Assembly (NCBI GenBank): GCA_026874595.1
Contig: CM049308.1
Coordinates: 16,430,001-16,494,000, forward strand
Direction of reading: 5' to 3'
Length of the DNA: 64,000 nucleotides
DNA from: Sipunculus nudus
Taxonomy: Eukaryota > Annelida > Sipuncula > Golfingiida > Sipunculidae
Of this stretch, positions 52,844 through 63,559 are shown piece after piece. The notes beneath the pieces are model-generated. The model ran no database searches, was not told where the DNA came from, and was given only the letters and a program-made list of their open reading frames with translations. Within the stretch, counting starts at the first letter, position 1. Each line of letters begins with the position of its first letter. The translations under genes and the position numbers were made by a program.

Positions 52844-54290
52844 TTTTTAGCTCAGCTGACTATAAGTCATCTGAGCTATAGTCGTGGTCCATTGTCCGTC
52901 GTCAGTCTGTCCGTCCGTCCGTCTGGATGTCCGTCCGTAAGACTGGCACGTTTCAACACCATTGGACCTATGAATCTGAAATTCGGCATACATTTAGATG
53001 TCCCCAAAATCTCCTACCATGCCGAAAATAAGGTCAATAGGACTTTGTTCCTTCGAGATATTAAGGAAAAACCTCAATTTTTTATCAGAAATCTATTTTT
53101 ACACTTCAGGACTGCCTAATATCAAAACCACTCATCTGGTTTTCTTCATATTTATCATAAATATTCCTCTATATAGTTCCTATTTACATGCCAGAAATTA
53201 AGTCAGTATTATTTAATTTAAAAAAGTTATGGGCCCAAATATAATGGACTTTGTAAAAAAATCAGGAAAGATATATGGTCACTTAAGACCAAAAGTTTTA
53301 AAGGTAGGGACTTTTTTTTCAGTAATACAACTTTAATTAATCAAAATTTAATTTTATACCAAAAATTAGATCAAAATCTGTTAAATTTTTTTAAATATTG
53401 GCAAAAAATATAAAATTGGTACCTTAAATTTTGCCCAACTTTGGCCACGGCACATTTTTTTCCTGTTAGTACTGTGGATTTAATTTTCACAGCATGTACA
53501 CATAAGGATTTAATCTGTTAAAATTTGAAATTTGAAAATAAAAGCTGCAAAATTAGGCTAGTTATTGAATTTTTTTGGAGGCTCTTGTTGTATTCCCTTA
53601 CATTGTCAAGCAGTCCACTTTAATGACTGTAGGTCATTCAGTGCACATCTCTATGCTCCCCAGGCTGTTGGCATAATGTTAGATGTCCCCAAAATCTCCT
53701 ACCATACCGAAAATTGGGTCATTAGGACTTTGTTCCTTTGAAATATTAAGGAAAAACCTCCGTTTTCCATAAAAAAAGCCATTGTTACACTTCAAGGCTG
53801 CCTAATATCAAAACCACTGATCTGTTTTTGATCATATTTAGTATTCACATTCTTTCATACATTTTCTATGAACATACCAAAAATTAGGTCAGTATTTGGT
53901 ATTATTTTGAAGTTATGGGCCAAAATATAATGCAATTTTTAAAAAATCAGGAAATATATTTACTCACCTAACATGAGAATTGCTGAATCTAGAGACTTTT
54001 ATTCAGGAATATAACTTTATTTAATCAAGACTCAATTGTTTACCCAAAATTAGATCTGAATTTTGCAAATTTTTCAAGTTATTAGCATAAATAAAAAATC
54101 AATACCTTAAATTTTGTCCAACTTTGGCAATGGCACGTTTTTTCCCTGTAAGCACTGTTGATTTAATTTTCACAGCATATATTAATAAGGATTTAATCTT
54201 TTAAAATCTGAAATTTAAAAGAAATTAATTGGAAAGAATAGCTTTTATTCATGTTTTCATACACCATGTCAAGTGTTGTTTACATCTAGC
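52844..54290 (+). repeat. Hairpin-headed repeat, copy 2 (two-unit body)
   Basis: Head with 14-bp stem: TAGCTCAG at 52848-52855 pairs with CTGAGCTA at 52871-52878, and TGACT with AGTCA inside. GTCCGTCCGTCCGTC follows. Two body units (about 52975-53570 and 53665-54240) are joined by a segment with GTCATTCAGTGCA-like and CCAGGCTGTTGG strings. Confidence 0.85.
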
Positions 54291-54373
54291 CCACCTAGTA
54301 TGTAACCCACCCCAGGCAGCTTGCCTTGGCTCAGCTTGGCCACTACCAGCAGGCTTCCCCTCTGCCCTGCACT

Positions 54374-54388
54374 CCCCCCCCCCCCCCC
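54374..54388 (+). repeat. Poly-C tract (C15)
   Basis: Fifteen C at the downstream edge of repeat copy 2, followed by AGATGGTGCATAAACTAGA. Confidence 0.9.
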
Positions 54389-55008
54389 AGATGGTGCATA
54401 AACTAGATGAATGTTATTATTTTCTGTATTTGATTCATTCTTATTCTAGGCTATCTATGCTACATTTTAGATTTTGTATTGTACCACCAGGGTTACAATG
54501 ATTAAAGTGTACATTTAATTGTGTCCACAAAGTGGTGTATTGCTATGAAAGTGTGGATCTTCATCAGATAAGTAATTCCTTACTTCAGAAGAGTGAAAAC
54601 TTCACCAGGTGTGAAATTGACTATTAATTCCAGTAATAAATTAAAACTGGGATAGTAATTAGCACAATGATATTGTTTGTCCCTCATTCAACCAACAGTG
54701 TGTATACTTTATTTGAAAAGATGTTTTATTTTATCAAATTTACTGAATCTTTTATTTTATTTTGGTGAATAAAATTAAGCATGTACTGAAAACTACAATG
54801 TGCAAAACTTTTTAATAGTGATTCAAGGAATATTCTTATAGATTCCATGTTGTGGCATTATTTTCTTTTAAATTCAGTTTAAACATTTATGATTTAAAAA
54901 TAATAAAATATATGTGTATGCATAATATGACCCAATATGAGCTACACTCTGGATATATAATGATTGCAACTTTTGCAACAATTCTAATATTTTTACTTAT
55001 ATTTTCAG

Positions 55009-55745
55009 TTTTTAGCTCAGCTGACTATAAGTCATCTGAGCTATAGTCGTGATCCATTGTCCGTCGTCCGTCCGTCTGTCCGTCCGTCCGTCCGTCCGTA
55101 GATGTGGCACGTTTTAAAACCGTAAGACTTAGGAATCCAAAATTCAGCATAATGTTAGATGTCCCCAAGATCTCCTACCAAGCTGAAAACTGGGTCTTTG
55201 CGACTTCGTTCCTTTGAGAAATTAAGGAAAAACCTCAAATTTTTATTAAAAACCTATTTTCACTCTTCAGGACTGCCTAATATCAAAACCACTCATCTGT
55301 TTTTCCTCATATTTACCATAAATATTCTTCTATATAGTTCCTATGTACATGCCAGAAATTAAGTCTGTTAAGTATAAATTCTTTAAGTTATGGGCCTGAA
55401 CATAATAGACTTTGTAAAAAATCAGGAAAAATATTTACTCACTTAACATGAAAAATTTTGAAACTAAAGTCTATTTTCCCAAGTATATAACTATGTTTAA
55501 TTAAGATTTAATTGTTTACCCAAAATTAGATCTGAATTTTGTAAATTTTTTAAGTTATTAGCATAAAAATACCTTAAATTTTGCCCAACCATGGCACGTT
55601 TTTCTCCTGTATGTACCATTGATTTAATTTTCACAGCATGTAAACATAAATATTTAATTTGTTTAAATCTGAAATTTGAAAATAAAAGCTTGAAAATTAA
55701 GCTAGTTATTGATTTTTTTTCTTGAGGCTCTACTGTAGTCATTTG
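55009..55745 (+). repeat. Hairpin-headed repeat, copy 3
   Basis: TTTTTAG head with TAGCTCAG (55013-55020) and CTGAGCTA (55036-55043), then the longest GTCC run of the set. One body unit, very close to copy 1 in its first 250 bp. It ends near TTTCTTGAGGCTCT. The tail at 56878 may belong to it. Confidence 0.85.
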
Positions 55746-55888
55746 CTTTGATAACAGATTACAGATGCAGGGTCCAACTCCAGGTCACTGGAAGTCGGGC
55801 TATGCCAAGGTTTCTGATTTGTTACAGTCACTGGGGGAGACCCCCTGCTGTGACAGGTGTACAGTTATTCTAATATCACCACCCCAAT

Positions 55889-55908
55889 CCCCCCCCCCCC
55901 CCCCCCCC
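55889..55908 (+). repeat. Poly-C tract (C20)
   Basis: Twenty uninterrupted C, about 880 bp after the head of copy 3. The opposite strand is G20, able in principle to form G-quadruplex. Confidence 0.9.
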
Positions 55909-56877
55909 GGCAAACCCAACCCACTAAGTGTAATGCAGTAATTGTTATTGTTTTCACTGTATTTCCTTAATTGTAACGCTGTTTCCACTCCAATATACAA
56001 AAAACTTTCCTTAAAAAAGTAATTCAAGTGTAATCCAGAAGATGCCATGTTGTGTTAATGTAGCATTTTTAAAGAAATTAATTTTCTTTTAAATGATTTT
56101 AACAGATATAATTGAATCCATCAGTATGCTTAAATTGATAAAAATATGAAGCACATTATGGATAAATAAAGACACAATTGAAAATTGTGAAATCTAAATC
56201 AAGTATTATTTTTAGATCTTTATTGTTTTGCAGATTTAAAAGATATATTTTTGTGGTAATAAATAAATAAACATTTGCATGCATGGTGTGGTGTTATATG
56301 ACAAGATTGAGATTTATGATGATGCAATTGAGAATTATGAATCAACTTTTATATTCAGATGTATCTGTTTTATTGGAAATGTATAGAAATATAAACTTAA
56401 ATTAAAAAAAAATTGATGTGATAAAAAAAATTAGGATTTAATACAAAAATTTGTTCATTATTTTCCTGCCACAGCAGAATTTGAGATCAGGCTTTGTTTG
56501 CCCTGTTTTATGTTGTTAATTAGTTATATTTCATTTGTATACATTTCATAAAAAAATACATATATAATTAATAATATATATTATACAAAAAAATAGATTC
56601 AATTAAACAAATTTGTAAACTACTGAAATGTCAACAGTTAATCAAAAAGCCAACTGATGATCATAGTAATAGTACAGATCATTTGTTCACAAACTGCTCA
56701 CATGCTTCAGTTTCAACATTAGGAAACACATGGTCAGGTCACAAAATATTATTTGCAACAATTTCTTGCTCATCAATACAAACCAATCATATAAACCAAC
56801 CATGGCCTTTATTACCTCTTCCTCTTACACTTGATCTCCATTTGATATTATTTTAGATTTTTACCTTCAAGGTCAAC

Positions 56878-56915
56878 TTCAGCTGAGCACAGTGACCCAT
56901 AGGTCCCTTGTTTTT
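56878..56915 (+). repeat. Tail signature of the hairpin-headed family
   Basis: TCAGCTGAGCACAGTGACCC then ATAGGTCCCTTGTTTTT, in the same orientation as the heads. Confidence 0.6.
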
Positions 56916-57837
56916 ATTAAAAATCAATAAAACCTGTAAATAAAAAAATTATTCAGATAAAAACTGACGGAAAAAGTGGATATGTTAAAAAAAACAGGCT
57001 TATATGTAAACTTAAATGCATTATTCCCTTGAAAGTGAAATAAAGGTATTAGTCCATTCTTTCCACTTGCCTGTCCATCTGTAAATTTTCATATGCATCA
57101 CAGTATCTCAAAATGTTTACTGTTTTTCTTCATTACAGTCTTGTCAGAGTATTAGTTTGCAATCATATATTTAGAACTTTACTATAACCAAGTAGGAGGG
57201 CCCCTTTCCTCTTAGCTTTTCATATCCTTATATAAATGAAAAACATTACAATAGAATATTTCTACATCCACCTTTGTGCTGCCCTCACTTTTCCCTTCTC
57301 CGAACCCCATCCCAAAGTCAGCCTCAGTAAGCAAGAACAAGATTAATCAGATATATTCATACTTTAATATTTTGTATAACTATTCGTCAATCGGTACATA
57401 AGTACATATGTACATGCCAGAAATAATGTACCTTGTCAAGACTAAAGAGATATTGTGTCATACAGTCACAAATTCATAAATCACTTCATCAGCATAGTTA
57501 ATCATAACATCATATCTGTCAAATTGAAAGCTTGTAGACTGCCATACACTTTAGATCCTTCAACAAATAGCCTTATCATCATATTACTACTGCTTATTAC
57601 TGCTGTCATTGCATTCATATTTGCTCAAATATATCACAATTTTCAACCCCTCCTAAATAAATAAAAAATAAACCACTATATTTTACTCTATTAATCCATC
57701 AGTCAGGTAATTTCATTTATCTTTTACTCACATATTACATTACATTCCTTTATAATAGCCAAACATGTCCATGATATTCATAAGCTTTATCGACTCGATA
57801 TAATATCACAGTGGAGAAACATTTATAGTCCAATCAC
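56916..57837. other. Intronic sequence between tail signatures
   Basis: AT-rich, no gene. It contains ACATGCCAGAAAT near 57411, a string shared with the repeat bodies, so part of it is probably decayed repeat. Confidence 0.4.
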
Positions 57838-57874
57838 AATCAGCTGAGCGCCGTGACCCATGGGTCCCTTGTTT
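57838..57874 (+). repeat. Tail signature with perfect palindrome
   Basis: ATCAGCTGAGCGCCGTGACC then CATGGGTCCCTTGTTTTT. GACCCATGGGTC (57855-57866) is a perfect 12-bp palindrome; this is the best-preserved tail of the three. Confidence 0.6.
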
Positions 57875-59020
57875 TTGCTGCGAAACTCATATATTCATCC
57901 AGAATGAGCTAATAACATTGGATAATGCAAGTATTATTGCAGATTAATATGAATCTTTTAAATTCACTATACATTTTTCATGCAGTAAATATATATGTTT
58001 GCGTGAATGTGTATGTATTGAGTGATAGAGTGTAACTTGAGTGGTGAGAGCCTGCAGCCATGTGACTGTGATGTGCCTGGATAGAGTAGCTCGAATGATG
58101 CAGAGGGGATGATTTCTATGGAAACCTGTAAAGACAGCTTCTGTTGCGGCTGGTCACACCCACATTTATTAATAAGACAGATGTGAGGTGTAATACCCCA
58201 GCATGACTGCATCAGCAATATGTGATGCCTTGGTTAATAGCAGCTCTGTAGTGACATTACAGTGCTTCACTGCTTTTGCAACCTGGTACAGTATACTGTA
58301 TACATGGTATTGTGACCAGGAGGCTAGTGGTACACAGTTGAACATGACTTGAATTACAGCAGGACAGGCAGTTTTCTTCCCCAGTTAGATTAAAGGAGGT
58401 TTTCATATACATGTCTGTCTGTTCTGCTGATTGTCTATGTGCATGGTATCTTAAAACGTTATTAGTAAGTGAAATTAAATCTTATGGAGTGGTTTCCTTG
58501 AACAAATTTAATGACATTTTCAGTTTTATCTAAATTGTTATGTGCTTACAGAATATTGAAGAATACTGCTCCATATTTTCAATTAAGGCATAAATTTTCC
58601 GAGATTTGCTATTCTGATGCTTCATAATAGTTTCATTTTCCCAACATGTCACCAGAAACTTAAACACTAAACAGTAATTTATTTAAATTGCTAATGAATA
58701 TGAACCATTGGCAATTTGAGCAATAAATCTTGAGGCTTGACATCAACTCACCTTTCTCTAATGCAGGTCCACACAAAGACAATGACTTAAAAATCTTCTT
58801 TTAAAAGCCAAAGTATGAGGTAGAGAAAATCAGATTTTTAGCACTAGATTTTATCTAAAAATGGAGAATCTATTGAAGTTTGTTCACTTTGGATGCAAGG
58901 TCAATTCAGGCTTTGACTTATTGTGGGTCCTCGCACCCCACGTATGGAATCCCAGTCACATTGTGTTTGTATGTTTTCTAACATTAAGCTCTTCTTTATG
59001 ATGGTATTATTTCATTACAG
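57875..59020. other. End of the intron before exon B
   Basis: No repeats recognised; ends in the acceptor TTCATTACAG. Confidence 0.5.
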
Positions 59021-59152
59021 CTCAGACCACAATGGAGGAACTGCAGATTCGACCACATATCCTCTATGTACACTCGTACAAGTCGCCCCACTTCTGTGAC
59101 TTCTGTGGAGAGATGCTGTTTGGTTTGGTGCGCCAGGGTCTCAAATGTGAAG
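59021..59152 (+). CDS. PRKD: Protein kinase D homologue, internal exon B (linker and most of C1a zinc finger)
   Basis: Next exon of the same kinase gene, 132 nt, with acceptor TTCATTACAG and donor GTAAGT at 59153. Joined to exon A it reads [13 protein letters not shown], then [18 protein letters not shown] and [12 protein letters not shown]. The zinc-ligand pattern of a C1 domain is visible as H-x12-C-x2-C-x13-C. The remaining CX4HX2CX7C part must lie in the next exon, past this window. The QIRPH, VHSY, FCD-CGEM and [11 protein letters not shown] strings are hallmarks of PKD C1a, which binds diacylglycerol or phorbol ester and recruits the kinase to membranes. Both exon ends are phase 1, so exon B could be skipped without a frameshift; this is only a structural remark, as no evidence of skipping is visible. 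No stop codon or frameshift is present. Confidence 0.95.
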
Positions 59153-59630
59153 GTAAGTAGAGTGATACCTGTGTAATAAGAACACCTGTGGGACTTGAAA
59201 ATAGTGGTCTTAATTTCAAGGTGTCATATTAGATTGGTCAGATTTAATGCTTTCACTTCACTTAAGGGTGGTCTTGATTGACAGGTAGTCTTATTTAGAG
59301 AGGTGGCCTTCCAGACAGATTCCACTGAATTATTAGCAATGATTCTGTTTTAGCCTCATTTTATGCATTTTTTTTTAGCTGGCCTGATCATATATTTGTT
59401 GTGTTTTTTTTTTAAGTCACAACTTCTGATAGATTAATAAACTTGAGTCTGGCATTAGAACCATGTTGTTCTTTAACAAATCAAATGGCACATTTCAGGA
59501 AACAAACTTTAGACATGGTCTTGGATAAAAACCAATACAAAATTTATCATTTTGTTTCCTTCACATCATTTATTGAATAAGAAAGTTACAAAATTTTACT
59601 TGTAAACAGTACATTTACTTAATCATAGTA

Positions 59631-60480
59631 TTTTTAGCTCAGCTGACTATAAGTCATCTGAGCTGTAGTGGTGGTCCTTTGTCCGTCGTCTGTCCGTCCA
59701 TTAACAGGGCACATTTTGAAACTGTCGGACCTATGAATCCAAATTTTTGCATACAGTTAGATGTCCCCATAATCTCCTACCATACTGAAAATTGGGTCAC
59801 TAAGACTTTTTTCCTTCGAGATATTAAGTAAAAACCTCCGTTTTCCATTAAAAACCCATTGTTACAGTTCAGGACTGCCGTATCTCAAAACCACTGATCT
59901 GAGTTTGATCATAGTAAATATTGATATTCTTCCATACATTTCCTATGTACTTACCAGAAATTAGGTCAGTATTGCGTAATTTGTTGAAGTTATGGGCCCA
60001 AACATAATGCACCTTGTAAAATATATGGAAATATATTTACTCCCTTAAAATAAGAATTGCAAGAGACTTTTTTTCAGGCATATAACTTCATTTTATCAAG
60101 ATTCAATTGTATACCGAATTTTAGAACTGAATTTTGCAATTTCTTTAAGTTATTAGCATAAATATAAAATCAATACCTTAAATTTTGCCAAACTTTGGCC
60201 AGGGCACATTTTTTTCCTGTAGGTAATGTGAAATTAATTTTTCACAGCATGTACACATAAGGATTGAATCTGAAAAATTCTGAAATTCGAAAATGAAAGC
60301 TGCAAAATTAGGCAAATTTTAAATTTAATTTTGGAGGCATTTGTTGTATTCCCGTACATCGTCAAGCAGCCCACTTTGGTCACTGTAGGTCATTCAGTGC
60401 AGCTCTCTATGCTCCAGAGGCTGTTATGTAATCCCATCATTCTGGCAAGCCCTCTCTCTTGTTGAGCTTGATCAGGCTGT
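59631..60480 (+). repeat. Hairpin-headed repeat, copy 4
   Basis: TTTTTAGCTCAGCTGAC head at 59631, a short GTCCGTCGTCTGTCCGTCC run, one body unit, then the TTGTATTCCCGTACATCGTC to GTCATTCAGTGCAG segment shared with copy 2. Confidence 0.85.
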
Positions 60481-60507
60481 CTGCATTGAATACCACAGGG
60501 AGCCTTT

Positions 60508-60536
60508 CCCCCCCCCCCCCCACCCCCCCCCCCCCC
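60508..60536 (+). repeat. Poly-C tract (C14-A-C14)
   Basis: Two runs of fourteen C split by one A, just past copy 4. A downstream AACAAGATGAATCTTAT string resembles the one after the tract of copy 2. Confidence 0.9.
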
Positions 60537-60728
60537 AATCTGTTGACAGACCTGTACTATAAACAAGATGAATCTTATAATTTCACATTTTTTTTCAGCA
60601 ACGAGCAGTAACAACAGAGACCCCTCCCCCACCCATCCCTTCAATACACAGGACTATTAAACAAGACAAATCTTATGATTTCAGTGTTAAATAAATTCTT
60701 TTTAATGAGACAATTTTGGACAAGTTGA

Positions 60729-62383
60729 TTTTTAGCTCAGCTGACTATAAGTCATCTGAGCTATAGTCGTGGTCCATTGTCCGTCGTCCGTCCGTCTGTC
60801 TGTCCGTCCGTCCGTCTGTCTGGATGTCCGTCCATAAGACTGGCACGTTTCGACACCATTGGACCTACAAATCTGAAATTTGCCATACAGTTAGATGTCC
60901 CAAAAATCTCCTGCCATGCCGAAAATTGGGTCAATAGGACTTTGTTCCTTCAAGATATTAAGGAAAAACCTCAATTTTTTATTAGAAATCTATTTTCACA
61001 CTTCAGGACTGCCTAATATCAAAACCACTCATCTGGTTTTCTTCATATTTACCATTAATATTCCTCTATATAGTTCCTATGTACATGCCAGAAATTAAGT
61101 CAGTATTATTTAATTTAAAAAAGTTATGAGCCCAAACATAATGGACTTTGAAAAAAAATCAGGAAAGATATTTGGTCACTTAAGACCAATATTGTTAAAG
61201 GTAGGGACTTTTTTTCAGTAATACAACTTTAATTGATCAAAATTTGATTGTATACCAAAACTTAGTTCAAAATCTGTTAAATTTTTTTAAATATTGGCAA
61301 AAATATAAAATTGGTACCTTAAATTTTGCCCAAGTTTGACCATGGCACGTTTTTTTCCTGTAAGTACTGTGGATTTAATTTTCACAGTATGTTTTTGTTA
61401 GCATTTTGTCTGTTAACACCAAAAATTTGAAACCAGTTGATCAAAAACTGTAGATTTTATTCAAGTTTTCAAGCACCATGTCACATCAAGTTTACATCAA
61501 GCTAGTGTTATGCAGTTTGCTAGAGCTAGGCTCCCCAGCTTCAGCTCTAAGTTCCTTAAATTTAGCATATAGTTAGATGTCTCCAAAATCCCCTACCATG
61601 CCAAGAATTTTTCTCACTAGGACTTAATTCCTTTGAAATATTAATGAATAACTTCATTTTTCATTAAAAACCCATTGTTACACTAAGACTGCCTAATATC
61701 AAAACCACTGATCTGACTTTGATCATATATAATATACATATTTTTCTATACATTCGCTATGCACATGCCAGAAATGATGTCAATATTGCGTAATTGTTTT
61801 AAGTTATGGGCCCAAACATAATGCACTTTTTAAAAAATCAAGAAATATATTTACTCCCTTAACAAGAGGATTGCTGAAGCTAGAGATTTTTTTGTCAGGG
61901 ATGTAACATTATTTGATCAAGATTCAATTGAATACCAAAATTAGTTCTGAATTTTTCAAATTTTATAAGTTATTAGTATAAATATAAAATTAGTACCTTA
62001 AATTTTGCCCAACTTTGACCATGGCACGTTTGTTTCCTGAGAGCACTGTTGATATGATTTTCATATCATGCACACATAAGGATTTCATCTTTGTAGTTTA
62101 AAAAGCTGAAAGAAATTGGCCAAATATTGTAGCTTTTATTAATGTTTTTATGAGACCATGTCAGACCCAGGCTTAATCCAGCCCCTCTTCAGTTACCTGT
62201 ATGTTGACCTTGTTGACCTTTCATCAGATTATGCATGCTTGAGCAAAGCATACACTGGGGCAGCCAGGCAGCTAATGCCTAGCCACAGTTGATCCAGGTG
62301 TCCAACCCAACTCATCTAGTAGTTGTTTTGAAAAACAACATAACAATAAACAATAAATTAGAATACGGGTAGTCGACAAATTC
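60729..62383 (+). repeat. Hairpin-headed repeat, copy 5 (two-unit body)
   Basis: Head stem TAGCTCAG (60733-60740) and CTGAGCTA (60756-60763), GTCC-rich run, two body units (about 60860-61440 and 61545-62160), then a segment with GTTGACCTTGTTGACC and CACAGTTGATCCAGG shared with copy 1. Near its end GTTGTTTT-GA-AAAACAAC (62322-62339) forms a perfect 8-bp stem. Confidence 0.85.
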
Positions 62384-63482
62384 TTTTAAATATTGGCAAA
62401 AATATAAAATTGGTACCTTAAATTTTGCCCAAGTTTGACCATGGCACGTTTTTTTCCTGTAAGTACTGTGGATTTAATTTTCACAGTATGTTTTTGTTAG
62501 CATTTTGTCTGTTAACACCAAAAATTTGAAACCAGTTGATCAAAAACTGTAGATTTTATTCAGGTTTTCAAGCACCATGTCACATCAAGTTTACATCAAG
62601 CTGGTGTTATGCAGTTTGCTAGAGCTAGGCTCCCCAGCTTCAGCTCTAAGTTCCTTAAATTTAGCATATAGTTAGATGTCTCCAAAATCCCCTACCATGC
62701 CAAGAATTTTTCTCACTAGGACTTAATTCCTTTGAAATATTAATGAAAAACTTCATTTTTCATTAAAAACCCATTGTTACACTAAGACTGCCTAATATCA
62801 AAACCACTGATCTGACTTTGATCATATATAATATACATATTTTTCTATACATTCGCTATGCACATGCCAGAAATGATGTCAATATTGCGTAATTGTTTTA
62901 AGTTATGGGCCCAAACATAATGCACTTTTTAAAAAATCAAGAAATATATTTACTCCCTTAACAAGAGGATTGCTGAAGCTAGAGATTTTTTTGTCAGGGA
63001 TGTAACATTATTTGATCAAGATTCAATTGAATACCAAAATTAGTTCTGAATTTTTCAAATTTTATAAGTTATTAGTATAAATATAAAATTAGTACCTTAA
63101 ATTTTGCCCAACTTTGACCATGGCACGTTTGTTTCCTGAGAGCACTGTTGATATGATTTTCATATCATGCACACATAAGGATTTCATCTTTGTAGTTTAA
63201 AAAGCTGAAAGAAATTGGCCAAATATTGTAGCTTTTATTAATGTTTTTATGAGACCATGTCAGACCCAGGCTTAATCCAGCCCCTCTTCAGTTACCTGTA
63301 TGTTGACCTTGTTGACCTTTCATCAGATTATGCATGCTTGAGCAAAGCATACACTGGGGCAGCCAGGCAGCTAATGCCTAGCCACAGTTGATCCAGGTGT
63401 CCAACCCAACTCATCTAGTAGTTGTTTTGAAAAACAACATAACAATAAACAATAAACTAGAATACGGGTAGTCGACAAGCGA
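61285..63482 (+). repeat. Recent tandem duplication, 1,099-bp unit, two copies
   Basis: Sequence from about 61285 to 62383 is repeated at about 62384-63482. The offset is 1,099 bp at both ends: TATTGGCAAAAATATAAAAT at 61292 and 62391; GAATACGGGTAGTCGACAA at 62361 and 63460. I noticed only about five differences, so identity is above 99 percent. It duplicates the second half of repeat copy 5. Confidence 0.93.
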
Positions 63483-63559
63483 CTACGTGTATCCGCCTAA
63501 ATCAGAGTGGAACGGGTGAAGTGAGGCATGGATTGAGTGGCAAGGGAAATTTCAGTGTT

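Larger units (their letters stand above)
25152..59020 (+). other. PRKD intron between exons A and B (33.9 kb)
   Basis: GT-AG intron of 33,869 bp defined by the matching exon phases on each side. It is loaded with satellites, MITEs, SINE-like copies and hairpin-headed repeats. No other exon with convincing protein similarity was seen on either strand. Confidence 0.85.

Noticed and set aside
39259-61098. A 67-codon open frame of identical length in four repeat copies (39259, 52998, 55159, 60895), all ending HARN
   Set aside because: Tempting as a tiny conserved protein, but differences between copies fall largely at first and second codon positions and change residues, and other frames are also open. 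Shared ancestry of the repeats explains it. A formal dN/dS test could overturn this.
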